Source: Pterobdella sp. o SKG-2022 | Lineage: Eukaryota; Annelida; Clitellata; Hirudinida; Piscicolidae | Length of the DNA stretch: 64,000 bases | Assembly: GCA_964035795.1 (NCBI GenBank) | Contig: OZ038322.1 | Coordinates: 11,176,038-11,240,037, forward strand | Direction: 5' to 3' | Shown: piece by piece, positions 11,440 through 23,788 of the stretch | Layout of the letters: each line of letters begins with the position of its first letter | Position numbering within the stretch: the stretch's first letter is position 1 | The notes under the pieces: model-generated | Told to the model about the DNA's origin: nothing | Seen by the model: the letters and a program-made list of their open reading frames with translations, nothing else | Database searches by the model: none | Program-made: the position numbers and the translations under genes

Positions 11440-12535
11440 TTTTAAAAACTGAATGAGTTAAAAAGATGAAAATTTTTATTTTTTTTTGATGAAGCTTAAT
11501 TATACACTCTATCAATATAATATAAGAGGCCAAAATAAAACCCTATTTAAAATTGCCCTTCTTATCATTTCGTTTTTATATGGGCATGCATGCTATAATG
11601 TACATATGTCTTAAAGCATTATAAGAATGCACATATATGTTTGGCATAGATTTCGTTAAATGTTTGTGTCTTGTTTTTAGAAAAAATTAAAACTAGTGCG
11701 CAATTGAAAATTTAAAGAGTTTATATTATTAAATAATTATTTATTTAATAAAAGTTTTATTATAAATAAAAAAATTAGGCATTTAAGGGATACTTCTTGA
11801 AAAAAAAAATCAATAAAAACAAACATACACAAAAAAAGAAAATACAGCCCAGAAAAGCATAGAGCATGCAAGAAAACACATAGCGACAAAATATTTTCAT
11901 ATAGTTAAAAGACCTCATCTGACATTAAAAACAGACAATTTTTTCATAAATGCACAAAAGAAGGTCAAAAGTTTTAGAAAAGGAAGTAAAATAGAATGGG
12001 AAGCAATACGGGTAATTACACTGTTGGAAAATATAGCTAAGCTAAAAAGGTTAGTTTAAAAAGTATGATGGTCTTTAAAGGGTATAAAAAATTACAAAAA
12101 GATCATCTGAATGAATTTTTCAAGGCTTTTTATCCCTGGAAACCTGTATTGGAGGATATTTGAGGAGTAAAAGAAGCGAATATATGACTTTCCTGTATTT
12201 TTATAGATATTTCAAAATGAATATAATAAACTAGAACGAATTGTGAAACTCAAAGTTTTTATTATGTCCATATCATTTAAAAATAGTTATTGAAAAATAT
12301 TTGTATCTAAAAATTGTCGCATTTCCGAATCTTACAAATATTTATTGGATCCACTATAAAACTATACAAGCTAACGACTTAATTCAAACGTTCGAAGATC
12401 ACTATCCGAAAGATATGTCAAAAAATTTCCATGTCTAAAAGTCAACATCAATGTTTGAATTCTACATTAACTTCTAATTCAAACTAAACCATAAGCAAAA
12501 TTTGAAAATACAACAAAACCTTAGAAAGAGCAGCC

Positions 12536-12870
12536 ATGCTTGAACCAGTACCACTAAAACCAAAGAAAGAGACAGAACTCAAGATAGCCGAAATGAAAAC
12601 GCTAAAGTTTTTGCTGGACAAAACAAGATGGATTAGGATAAAAAAAAGAAGGAAAATGAACTTGAGAAAAGCTTGCTTAAAACTGGGCCTGAGTGGAAAA
12701 ATGTTGGAATTAAAAATAACAAAAAAAAAGATAAAAGTTTGAAAGAAGATATATGAACAAAATTTGAAAATGATACAAAAATGGCGGAAACTGCTGAAAA
12801 GGACTCCAAAGATAAGTGTAAAAAACTGATTTACTGTGGTCGTCGTGAAAAAAACGAAAAATAAAATTAA
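12536..12870 (+). pseudogene. Lys-rich decayed reading frame, unidentified
   Basis: It starts MLEPVPLKPKKETELK in one frame. After about residue 33 the Lys/Glu-rich sense continues in another frame (KKKKENELEKSLLKTGPEWK), with a stop and then KMAETAEKDSKDKCKK. The run of charged, helical residues across two frames suggests a broken coding sequence, but A-rich DNA gives Lys by chance. I do not recognise the family. Confidence 0.25.
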
Positions 12871-14311
12871 ATTCTGATATCTTTGATTTTCTTCAATAGT
12901 TGCTATTTACCTAAGAGATAAAACCCTTGTATGAAAATTCACACTCAAAACTTTATCCAATAAAACATTTCATAAAGATAAAATAAAGGTATCCAACATC
13001 CTAACCGAAAAAGCGTTATTTATTCTCCTTCCTCAAATTACTATATGATTTCAGATTTGAAACTAAAGACTGTAAGAATATTGGCATATCATCGAAAGAC
13101 TCAAAAAGCTAGAACTCAGTTTCTTGGTTCCAACCAAAGCAAGATTGAATATCATCACATTTGGTAAAACTTCAAATTTTTTTCGGCACAGTCGCTTAAA
13201 GATCACCAAAATGCACATTAATTAAAAGCGAACTGATTTTAAAACTTGCAAATGAAGTAGGAAAAAAAATTAAGTATATCTATAATATATTATTAACGTC
13301 TGCAAACAATATGATAAACACTATAATTTACCAGTTTCTTAATGCTCGAAGCTTTTCAATTTACTGGGAAATGATCCTTTTTTAACTTTATCTACGAATG
13401 TTATTGAAAAAAGTATTAAAAAAATTTATTCAAACAATTTTTATATTAAAATCAATTTCTCAAAGTTTAAATAGTAAAATTTTAGGATAGCCTCTCTTGA
13501 GCAAAGATCCAAAAAAGTCGAAGGTTTTCTCTACCTTTGCCAGTTGTTTTCAGGGTATACTTATTATAGCAAACAAGAAGAGCGATAGAAAAATTGATAT
13601 TTGAAAAAAAATAAGTTCGAGCCTCAAACCTAGAAGCTTTTTTGAAAGTGTACATGGAAATAAAGAAGATTCTTGCGAGGGTTGCGAGGCAGAGGTAACT
13701 ACAAGAAGGAGAGCATGTTGGGTCAAATTGAATAAATATGGCTATACTTTGTTATCTAAGAGTTTTCCAGGATAAATAAACGAGTTAAGAAAAACTGTTT
13801 TAGATCAGAGATGCCTTATGAAAGTGAGGTTTGTGTCTCAGAAAAATGGATTTGGTATACTGAAAAAAACAAAACTATGGTGGGAGCAATTTTTGGAGTA
13901 AAGTTACGAATTAGGTTTAGGAGTATATATTTAATTGATTGGTTAGATTTTGAAAAAAAAAGTTTAGAGACATTGACTAAAAGCTAACGTTGTATAATGG
14001 TTTGGTCATTTAATGAAGAGAAATAAAAAGCAGATCTGAAATTTTGGTACCTATTTATCTACCAAGTTTTTATGATTCAAATTTACTGTTGGGTCAGTTT
14101 TGGATTCAACCTGTTTCAAAACGTTTTCTATAATATTTCTTACTCCATCCTTCAAATATTGGAATTTTGCTGATATTCTTTACTCTTTAGTGAATACCTT
14201 TGGGAACGATTGAACAAGACAAATGAAAGGTATTTCAAAAGAAAAAAGTTACGAAAAATTTCGCAAGAAAATCTGTCATTATCAAATAAAAGATTAGATC
14301 ACTCGTTAATA

Positions 14312-14375
14312 TAAGATTTTCCTACGAAAAGCTTCGTGACTTGTTTTCAATAAATCCTTGTTTAAAAACATGTTC
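14312..14375. repeat. Family B repeat fragment
   Basis: It contains TAATATAAGATTTTCC, TACGAAAAGCTTCGTGAC and a following AATAAATCCTTG, aligned with the 5305, 42808 and 52646 copies. It is short and isolated. Confidence 0.5.
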
Positions 14376-15263
14376 AATCATTCAATGTTATTTTAAACCG
14401 TCGATACTGCTTAAAAACTATCGATTGTTATATTTTAAGAATAAAGCCTTTGAATAAAGTGAAAATAAATAAAAAATGAGTTATTTTTTATCGAAAAATT
14501 ATATATACTAAAAAGAATGTTTCATCAGAATTCTGATATAATAACGTTACATAAAAACTCACGGAAGAGACATAAAAATCGTTGGTTAACAATTTTTTTA
14601 AACTCGGACTCCAAACGATAATAAAACTAACAAACAAGATCGAAATTCGATTTTTCCAGAAAATATCACCCCAGCGTTAGAAAGCAACATTTATAAAGAT
14701 TTATAAGAATAATTCTAGTCATACTTCGAATATGATATAATACAGACAGAGGACTTTGCTTCTAACTCTGGCGTCTTATGAAAATTTGTAATACTACAAG
14801 AAAGTTTTTTATCTTCAAAAACAGCATTCCAAGAGTTTATCCAAAAGAAAATTTTCTCCAGCTTTTTTGTAATTCCTCACATTAGTTTGTTAAAAATGTC
14901 GTTGAGAACCAAATCGGTACTCCATTGGAGTGATTATCAGTTGACGAGACACTGATTAGTTATATAACTTGAAAGAACTTATAATAGCCTTTGGCTCAAT
15001 CATTTTACAGAAGTTTATAAAATTTTATAATTTCTTGAATCTTAAGGGCGCTACATTGATAATACATATCAAACGAAATTGTGAAGATTTATTCTTTTAG
15101 GGTTCTGTTAAGTTTATTTGAAATAGTATAAAACATATTTTAAATTAAATAAATAAAATCTAGACTTCCAAGTCATTTATGTAACAAGCGCTTGGAAATA
15201 CTAATATAAAATTTTAACAAATAACCAAAACATTTAAAAAAATAAGTTCATTATTATTCAATT

Positions 15264-18200
15264 TTAATCCTTGAGTGATAAACTTGAGTTGGCAGTAGAA
15301 ATAAGAATGTCATTGTAATCTTGCTGGCTTTCAAGCGACAAACCCTGTGTTCAAACAAGTATTTGACTGATCGTAACAAAAATACATTACAATAACAAAT
15401 TTGATTGAAGTGAAATTGATTTTAGGCCACATCATTATCAAACAAAAAATCTAGAAAAATGCGCAGTTATAGCGGTATATAAATGCCTTGATTTAATAAT
15501 ATTCTATAAGTTGAATGGTCTTACTTTATCGTTGGCGGATTGTAAAAGGCAACTGATAGACAAAGCAACACTTAATTCTCTAGAATCCTTCTTTGGCATT
15601 TCGTTGATTAAATCCTTATAAAGCTGAGAAAACAATACCTTTCCCTGGGACTTCACGAGAATTTATAATATTTATACAATGTGTCTCTAATCATTAAGTT
15701 TTAAATGAACCATACAGATTTTATGTCAAACGATTTTGAAAAACTGTTAAAAAAGACGTATTATTCGCTTCTATTTTATAGTTCTTACCACTATAACGTT
15801 TAACGGATTAATTACTATATTTAAACTGGCCACAATTTTGAAAAAACTTAATTAATGATATGACTTACTTGACTAGCTCCAGTTTTGATCTTTTCAATAA
15901 TTTTTCCTTTTATTTTTTTAACGTCAATATTTTTGGCTGTTTTGGAAAAGTCAATTTTCAACGGAACCACCTAAACATCGTTGAAGTAATTATCAAATAT
16001 TATTCATAAGTCAAATATCATCCCTTTTCATCATCGTTTCAAGTTCCTATTTATGTTGCATGAGTTGAAAAGGCATACTAAAACAAGAACTATTAATCTC
16101 AGCTTTCATACATCCCAATTAATACAACCTTATCTGGTTCTGGTAATAGAAGACTACTCCTGAACATATCTTCATGTTCCTCGTCGTCTTCATCTTCACC
16201 CATAAGAGGGTTCTCATTTTTGAGGGTAGCATTCATATCCCCACCTTCAAAGCCACCAACATTGTCGTCCTCATCGTCGTAATTGTCGTTTGGTGGAGCC
16301 TATCGATTACAGATTAAATTCAATGTTTGATAATGTGTTATGTCGTTTAATGAAACTAAAAACTAGTTTTTTAAGGTAACCTGTCATATGCTCGAAATAA
16401 CTATAATCACTAATAAAAAACTAAAAAATTGTAAAATACGAGTTTAAAAATGGATATAGAAAACAAAAATTTTGATAAATAAATATTATGGCGTTGAGCA
16501 TGATTATATTATAAGTAAAGTATTACCACAGGACAGTAGTTGAGCTTGTCATTATCATTGTCAAAGTCATACCCAGGAACATCAACGTCTTTACCAGCTG
16601 ACTTGCTTTCTATCTAAATAAATTTTGAATTAAACAAATTTAACTAAGTTGGAATATTTCATTGGAAAAATAATCCATTTTCCCTTAAAAGTTATTTAGA
16701 AACAACCTAGAGTATATGAAAAACATGAGCTGAAGTATATAAAAGACAAAAAACTATCAAAACCCAAAAAAAATCTATGAAACAGATGATAAAAAAATAT
16801 GATATAAGCAACACAACTAAGTGAATGAATGAATAAAGCAATAGAAACCCTGATATCCTTGAAGTAAAAGGGTCGGTAGAAAGAGCTCATGAAAGTAGTG
16901 AAGAACTCAGGCAGTTGGGCATGCTTTTCTAGCAGACAGCTGTTTCTTCGTACAGTCTCAAAATGCCAATCAACACTGCCAACCTGTTGATGTGATGAAT
17001 GTGTGGTTAAACCACTCAGTTGTGATTACACTGACAATGGTGATAATAAGGAATGGCCTTCAATTAAATCATTGTAAAGAGAAAAACTTTGTACATTAAT
17101 AAATTTACAGACCATTTTGTTTAGTCATATCACATTATTTGGCTAGAAATTAATCAAGACCTTCAATTGCTAGCTTTTTCATTAGATATTTAATTATTTA
17201 CTTAAAAAAATCTAAAAAACCTACCTCAAGTTTGACTTTAGTCTTTTTTTTTATTTTACCTTTTTTCTTTTTCACATCCTCTTCCTCTTCCTCCTCCTCC
17301 TTTGCCAACTCCACAAAATCCACCATTTTCACCACTTTTGGCTTCTTAACTTTTGCTTCTATCAACAATTATTGCGAAATATATATATTCTTTGTGAAAC
17401 TATTTTTGATCAATATTGATTCAATTTTCTTGATCTTTGTAAAACTGGCTATAAAACTGGATAAGCTTTAAAAAACATATGCACGCATAAAAAGATAAAA
17501 TTCAATCAAAAACTGGAATACACATAAGGTTCAAATAATTTACATTCATCCCACATACTACATTATCATTCAGACATCCACCAATCCCCCAAACACCCTC
17601 AAACCATGCATTCACAACCTTTTCTGCTGTTGACCCTGCTACTTTTTGCTTTCCACAAATTGGGGTGACTCCAAATCTTGAGAAACTCTTCATTGATGCC
17701 TGTGATACCACTCTCATCCAACAGTATGGCTTCCTTCAACTTGCTCAAGTCGCCATCTCTACGGTGAAAAAGATGACAATGATTAAACTTTATATGAATT
17801 TTTATGATTATTCTCCATATTGGATTATACATATTATAACAGAAAAAACCATAAATCTTCAAAATCATTAGTATCATTGAAATATTAGAAATAAGAATAA
17901 CACAAGTAACGCACTAATTAAATTCAATCAAAATTTTTTTTTATCAATAGTGGCATTGTGGTTACATTCCATAAATGGAAGCTCAAAGTTTGAAGTTAAA
18001 ACAAAATATTTTTTCAACATGAACTAATTCTTAATTCTTCAAAACAAAAACCTAGTAATATTTAGAACAGAAGCATTAAAATGTTTGTTACTTCATTGAT
18101 GTGACGGTTCTGTTGAGTTCATGATTGAAAGACAAGACAGGTAAGATGTTTATATTGTCTTCTGCCAAATAATAATTAAAATTCATACAAAACCATCACA

Positions 18201-21200
18201 AGATAATAAGGTTTATAAAAAACACTATAAATTACAGTATTAATATCAACTTTATACAACAAATAATAACAACAGAAGAAAAAACAGCTTCCTTATTAAA
18301 CGAAAACAAAACTATAAATAAGACATACAGACGCAAACCCCATTTATTACCAAACAAATTGAAACTAACGTAGAGATAAATTAGTTCTTAGTGGTTCAAG
18401 TCTCATATCGTTGTCATTATCCTCATCATATCCCCCTAGAGAGGCTATGTCATCGTTGTCAGCTAGGGAGCTCGAGGAATCATAACGTAATTTGCTGAAA
18501 CTCAGCTCCTTCTGTAGTTTAATTGGATTGGTAATGGTGAGTGAATCAAATATTGGGTACGAAATTTTTTCATTACATTGTCGGCCAGTATGGCTCAATG
18601 GTAGAGCATTGAACTAATTATCTAAAATTACCGGGTTCGATCCCGCGTGGGCCGACAATTAGCATACTGTTACACAGTGTTTTCGCTACAGTAAATTTGT
18701 AGCAAGTTCTTTGATTTATAAAAAAAAGCGCTTTATAAATACCACATTACATTAAAATTGTGAAAAAAGTTACATACTTCAAAAACCACAATACAAAGTT
18801 CAGTGAATTTTAAGCTTATAATTGTTGATAATTATTGAAACGAATGCTTCAAAATTACACTGAAATCATCAGTATTGTGATTAAACTTGAAGTTTCTGAA
18901 GTCCTTGCACATCAGTTTGTTATCATCTAAACATTTCCTCATCACATCTTGTGGTGTAGTGATGTTAATTAACTATATGCAGAAAACATGGGATTTATAA
19001 GTATGTATAATTTGAATGAGAAGAATAAGAAATTATAATTTGATGTATTTTAATAATTAGCAACGTATAGCTTAAGTCTACAATATTCTACTAATTATTA
19101 ATATTTACTTTATATAAGAATAGTGGATATGAAGTACAATGATAAGATAAGTATAAGTGTGGTGATTATGTTCAAACACATATTGAACAATAGACAACCA
19201 ATGCCAAAATGAATGATAAACACACCTCTGTATCGATCAATGCATATATTCTTGTCGTTCTTGAAGTATGGCACAACACAAGCAACATGGTGCTGGGCCT
19301 TCTTATCGATCTTCTCACTATCACCACCCTCCATCTCCACATCATTTCCTTCCTCAGCAATACTGTTGAGCAGTTTACAGGCAGGTAGGCAGTCTGGATT
19401 GATTTCCTGTTCTTCAATGCTGAACATGGGCAAAGGATCTTCACTGGCGAAGATAAGGCTTTGTGAATCGTTTAGTGGTAAAAGGTTGGTTTGTAAGTAA
19501 CTCTCTGAACAAGAAAGATCCATGTGCATGAACTTGTCGAACAAGGGGTCAATCTGGACATGAGGGTGGTGTTGAGTGCTTCATTCAATATTTAGGGATC
19601 TAATAATAAAGAAAAATTTGTGGTGATCAAACTAACAGAAAACAAAATTACTTAGGAAAAATCAACAATTGGAAGCTAAAATGACAATTATAAATATGAT
19701 CAGAGATTTGATTGAAATAACATCACATTCAATTCGGTTTAAAACATTATGAACTTGATTTTACAATAAACAATTTATAGATTAAATGACAAATGTTTGA
19801 AACTATCAAAATCATACTTTTAAAAATTCCAAGTAAATGTCGAAAAAGTCACAAACCTGGCGGTTGAAGGAATTAATGTCGAGACTGATGGACTTGGTAT
19901 CATTTTGTGACAAAGCTACTTTCTTTTTCTTTCTTTTCTTCAAAATTTCTTTTTTAGCTTTTTTGGGAGAAACTGAAAACAAATAAAATGAATATAATTT
20001 CAAAACACTAGTAAGTTTATTAAGATACAAAGCTTTTCGTTATCAATGTAACATTTTCAAATTACTTGAAAATGTTACATTGATAACGAAAAGCTTCGTA
20101 TCTTAATAAACTTACTAGTGTTCTGAAATTATATTCATTTTATGGTTTGGCTTTTGAAAGAATCATTATAAAAACAAATAGATTATAAATATGAAAAAAT
20201 AAATTTTAGAACTTGAAATTTAAAAAAAAAATGAATAAAATATATATTTCAAACTTATAACAAAAAATCTTCAAACTAACCTTCTTTATTTCCATCCTTC
20301 TCTACATGAGCATCATCATCATCACCATCATCAGGGCCATCATCTTCCTCCCCTTCCACAACCCCTTTTATGGATAATGAGTTGATGCATTTGAATACTT
20401 TGCTATGAATGCTATCAACTCTGCAAATGTAGATTTTTGTTCCAGTTTCTAATGAATATGCTGCCAACTGCAAATTTATAATGTTAAATAACTACTTTGT
20501 ACCGATTTTATCTAAAATTAGCATTTGAAGACTTATTATGTTACATAAAAATAAATAGTATGTAATCGAATAAAATTTTGGAATCATGTATTCAATAAAT
20601 ATAACCGATAAAACAATCAAATAGGATTTTCTGTAAATATTATGACAAATAAGTAATGAGAACCTTGAAATCTGTTTTCTCATTGTTTAAAAGCACATCT
20701 GACATGTAGTCGAGAAATGTAAGTTGGAAAGCATTCTTTAATGTAATTTTCTGTATGAGACGTTTAAATTTATAATCAATTAAATCTTCATGAAACATAA
20801 TGAAATTTTTTTACAAATTATATACATAAAAATGATAGACTTAAACAATAAGGCTCAACGAACATTTTCAGAGAAGAGTTTGATGCAACGATCATACTCC
20901 TCAACACCTTTAGCATTTAACTTGGGCTGTGCAACTCTGTGGGTGTGATCATCTCATTTCAAGTTTTTAAAACCCAATATATTCCTTTTTTCGGATAATA
21001 CAATTCATTGTTTTATTATATTGAGATTGATTGTGTGATGATTTCATTTCAATCTTTAACACATTGAAAATAAAAGTAACGTGAAAGCTGAAAATGTATT
21101 GATGAATAGTATATAACTTATGATTCAAAACTTACACAGAATTTTTCAGCATTGCTAACTTTTCTCCACTATCATCATTAGTTTTTTGTTTGAAAGAAGG

Positions 21201-21308
21201 GCTGTTTAGTATGTTAGAATTTCTCCTACGAGGAGAAGATATAGAAGAATTTAAACTAGCTGTAGGACTTCTGGGTTTGGCGATTGATTTCGCCAAAGGG
21301 GACATCAT
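15264..21308 (-). CDS. NCAPH: Condensin complex subunit 2 (kleisin NCAPH / barren)
   Basis: Kleisin subunit that bridges SMC2 and SMC4 in condensin I for mitotic chromosome compaction. Sixteen exons carry phase throughout: 21308-21136, 20936-20864, 20750-20664, 20467-20281, 19972-19857, 19553-19224, 18972-18859, 18511-18370, 17756-17619, 17358-17225, 16983-16849, 16613-16527, 16299-16129, 15970-15869, 15650-15525 and 15344-15264, giving about 731 aa (human 741). Landmarks in order: SSPRRRNSNILNSP; EEYDRCIKLFSENKITLKNA and FLDYMSD (SMC2-binding N-helix); TGTKIYICRVDSIHSKVFK; IDPLFDKF; CKDFRNFKFN; DNDDIASLGGYDED; YDFDNDNDKLNYCP; IDFSKTAKNIDVKKIK (SMC4-side winged helix); and SVALSISCLLQSANDK at the C-terminus. 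The exon 6 donor could lie 2 bases away (19226), but only 19224 keeps phase. Exon 11 is the least conserved match. Confidence 0.95.
18580..18656 (+). tRNA. tRNA-like sequence, probably a pseudogene or SINE head
   Basis: It lies antisense in an NCAPH intron. Box A (TGGCTCAATGG) and box B (GGTTCGATCC) are both canonical. The 5' GTCGGCC pairs perfectly with the 3' GGCCGAC, spanning 77 nt. An anticodon loop CTAATTA would carry AAT (Ile-like), but its stem is poor, the T-loop looks one base short, and there are about three extra bases before the D-stem. That combination fits a decayed tRNA or tRNA-derived SINE better than a working tRNA. Confidence 0.55.
19984..20142. repeat. Near-perfect foldback element, family B, in an NCAPH intron
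   Basis: The left arm is 19984-20060 and the right arm 20066-20142, each 77 bases. They are inverted copies with only two mismatches, around a 5-base tip (ATTAC). Both arms carry AAGCTTTTCG or its complement and TAAGTTTATTAAGATAC. It occupies half of the 308-base intron and ends about 9 bases from the AG of the next NCAPH exon. Half-copies occur elsewhere in the window. Confidence 0.9.
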
Positions 21309-22700
21309 TTTGAATCAGATTGCCAGATTTCAAATTCTATACAAATTATATTTTACAGCAAAATCTTTATCATTACTTGTCTAAACCATGTAAACACGCT
21401 TTGATGAGTGTATTACAACTTATGCTAAAAGGCAGCTTTGATTTGCTAACAAATATTTTTTTGATATTCCAAGTAAAAAAAACCACTAATTACAAATATA
21501 CTAAAGTTTCAAGTTATTAAACAATTTTGAATTTCGATAGATTTGTAAACACTCAATGAGTATTCTGAATTCGAATAGAACTCTAACTTAACTTTTAAAA
21601 ATAAAACCCGCGTTTTTGATATTTGTTTTTGTAAAACTTATTTTAAAAAATTTTTTAATTATATGAAATTTTTGGTTATAACTTTAGACTTAATAATTTT
21701 TCAGCTCAACTAATATAAACTAATACTTTTCAAAACGAAAATTTGGTAAAATAATTAGTCGTAATTTTCTAATAATTTATGTTTACTAAAACTTTTATAT
21801 AATTATAGGGAAAGGTAATAACTGAAAAATTTTGTTTTAGTTATTTGATGTTTATATATTGCTATATCCAAAAGCCTTATTTCTCCAACACTATGAACAT
21901 TTTCTTGTTTCTTTTATACAACCAACCTTTGATCCAGCATCTCGCTGGGAAGCCTTCAATAAGCAACTACATAAAAAACTTTCTTAGTTGATAGAGGGCT
22001 TAAAATATTAAAATTTTAAGTTTTTTTTGTATTGGAAATAAAAAAGCTGTTTTTTATAATTTTTATTTCATCAAATGCAAAAATTTGTTTTAAATTTTAG
22101 TTTCAAACTTTGGTGAATCTCTGAAACTTGTGTACTTTTGTGGTTTATTTTGATTTTCTTTATTATAAGTGTTGTGAGTAATTTTTCAATATGCATGAAT
22201 GCGTGTATTGAGCCTTCATTTAAGGTCTGACCGCGTGAGAACTATATACAACTGTCAGTCTTTTCTTATAGTATTAGTAATTTTAGTTCAAAATTGATGT
22301 TTTCTTTTGAATATTATTGGTTCGTACACTTCACTTAAGCCGTTTTTGACACTGATCTCATGAGATCACTTACATATAACAGTTTTACTAATTATTGGTC
22401 AATATTTATCCAAAGACTATTAATTTTTTTAATTAAGCAAAAGGAACTATACGGTAAAACAGATAGAAAAAAGATTCTCTGACTAACAAAAAAACATTGA
22501 ACAAGCCAAAAAAGAGGCACTCACAACTATAGTTTCGATACCAATGAAGAAATTCTAATTGTGAAGTTGCTAGATAATACTGTAGTAAACATTTGAGTAA
22601 CTTATGATGCAGTTGAACTTATTCAAAATGTAACTTTTTGGGGGAAAAAATTAAAATCAAAAGTTTTCCGGCCTAATGTATTTAAATATATAAGTCAAAT
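21309..22700. other. Divergent spacer upstream of NCAPH
   Basis: NCAPH reads left and Spire reads right from this 2.5-kb interval, so both promoters should be here. It is AT-rich, with no motif I can defend as a promoter element and no open frame of note before the LINE relic. Confidence 0.5.
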
Positions 22701-22769
22701 ATGGGTGGAGTGGATAAGCACGATTGGTGGGCAATGCTTGAGCTCAACAAAATATAGAACTTGAGAATT

Positions 22770-23200
22770 ACAAGAAATAAAAAGATGAAAATATATAAAA
22801 AGTACGTTCAAAGCATCGTGCTTCTTGGTTGCAGCAGATGGTTAGATCGGTGAATAGTTTCAATCGAAAAATGATTGGCATGCATGTGGGGTTTTTTGAC
22901 CAAAACACATGAAAACAAAAACCGTTAATGCTCTGATTGAACCAGCCTCTCAAGTCATGAAAAGACAACGCCGGCAAATGTTAGGCCACATTCTGCGCAT
23001 GGATGATTTGGTTCCAGCTAAACAAACCACCATCAAAAGCCTTAAGAACAAAAACGCAAAGCGTGGAAGGCCTAACACCAGCTTTCTCACATCGATCAAA
23101 CACGACTTGAAAGCACAAAAACTAAAAATAGATCAAGCAATTAGAAACTGGAGAAAAGCCGTACAACGGCAAACAAAGAACTTTGAAAAAATTTGAAAAT
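22770..23200 (+). mobile_element. Non-LTR retrotransposon 3' relic (post-RT region)
   Basis: The frame 22909-23196 encodes RRQMLGHILRMDDL, then KRGRPNTSFLTSIKHDL. These are the (G/W)H(I/V)xRM and RGRP blocks found downstream of the reverse transcriptase in many LINE ORF2 proteins. Just upstream, in broken frames, IYKKYVQSIVLLGCSRW matches the usual LLYGCExW block. The catalytic domain itself is missing, so it is a dead 3' fragment. It lies between NCAPH and Spire. Confidence 0.75.
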
Positions 23201-23788
23201 TCAATTTTAACTCTCATTTGTGTCTTCAAATGTTACTTTTCGTAAACCCTAATAAATAAATTTTTATATAGAGATGGCTATATAAATGCGTTTTGAGGTG
23301 CAAAGGAAAATTATTTGAAAGAATTTCTTAAAGCAAAAATAAATTTAAAAATGACTGAAAACTAATTAGTTTGGTTTATAAAATAAAATGTTTAGAAGTC
23401 TATATGGATTTCGAAGCTGAAAAAGATGAGATTTATAGTAAAGTAAATTTTTAAACTACACAAAGTATATTCAATAATTTTTAGGTTTATTTTGGAAATG
23501 CTTGTTTTATACTCTATTTTTTTAATAAATAAAAAAAATAATTTCATTCATTAATTGAATGTGTAAAATAAATTTTATTCTAAGTTCAAAAAACTTCATT
23601 CAATAAATATAATATTATGCATTTTATATGAATATATTAAAGCTGATATTTTTTAAAAGATTTACATATGACAAATCTATCTTTTCTATGTAAACCCTTT
23701 AATTAGTGTTGTTTATGTTTTTGCGTACTATAACATTTGATATTCTGTCTGCTGCAATAAAATATATTTTAAAATAAATTTTTCTATT

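Larger units (their letters stand above)
11440..15263. other. Gene-poor 3.8-kb spacer between the bZIP and NCAPH genes
   Basis: Upstream flank of the bZIP gene and 3' flank of NCAPH. It is AT-rich, with a decayed reading frame at about 12536-12870 and a family B fragment (CCTACGAAAAGCTTCGTGAC) at 14312-14375. I recognise no conserved protein and no RNA gene. Confidence 0.6.

Noticed and set aside
17232..17471. Plus-strand Phe/Ser-rich 79-codon frame
   Set aside because: Antisense of the Lys/Glu-rich NCAPH exon 17358-17225; the Ser run is complement of GAG and GAA codons.
19213..19500. Plus-strand 95-codon frame
   Set aside because: Antisense of NCAPH exon 6, which matches the kleisin family and keeps phase with both neighbours.
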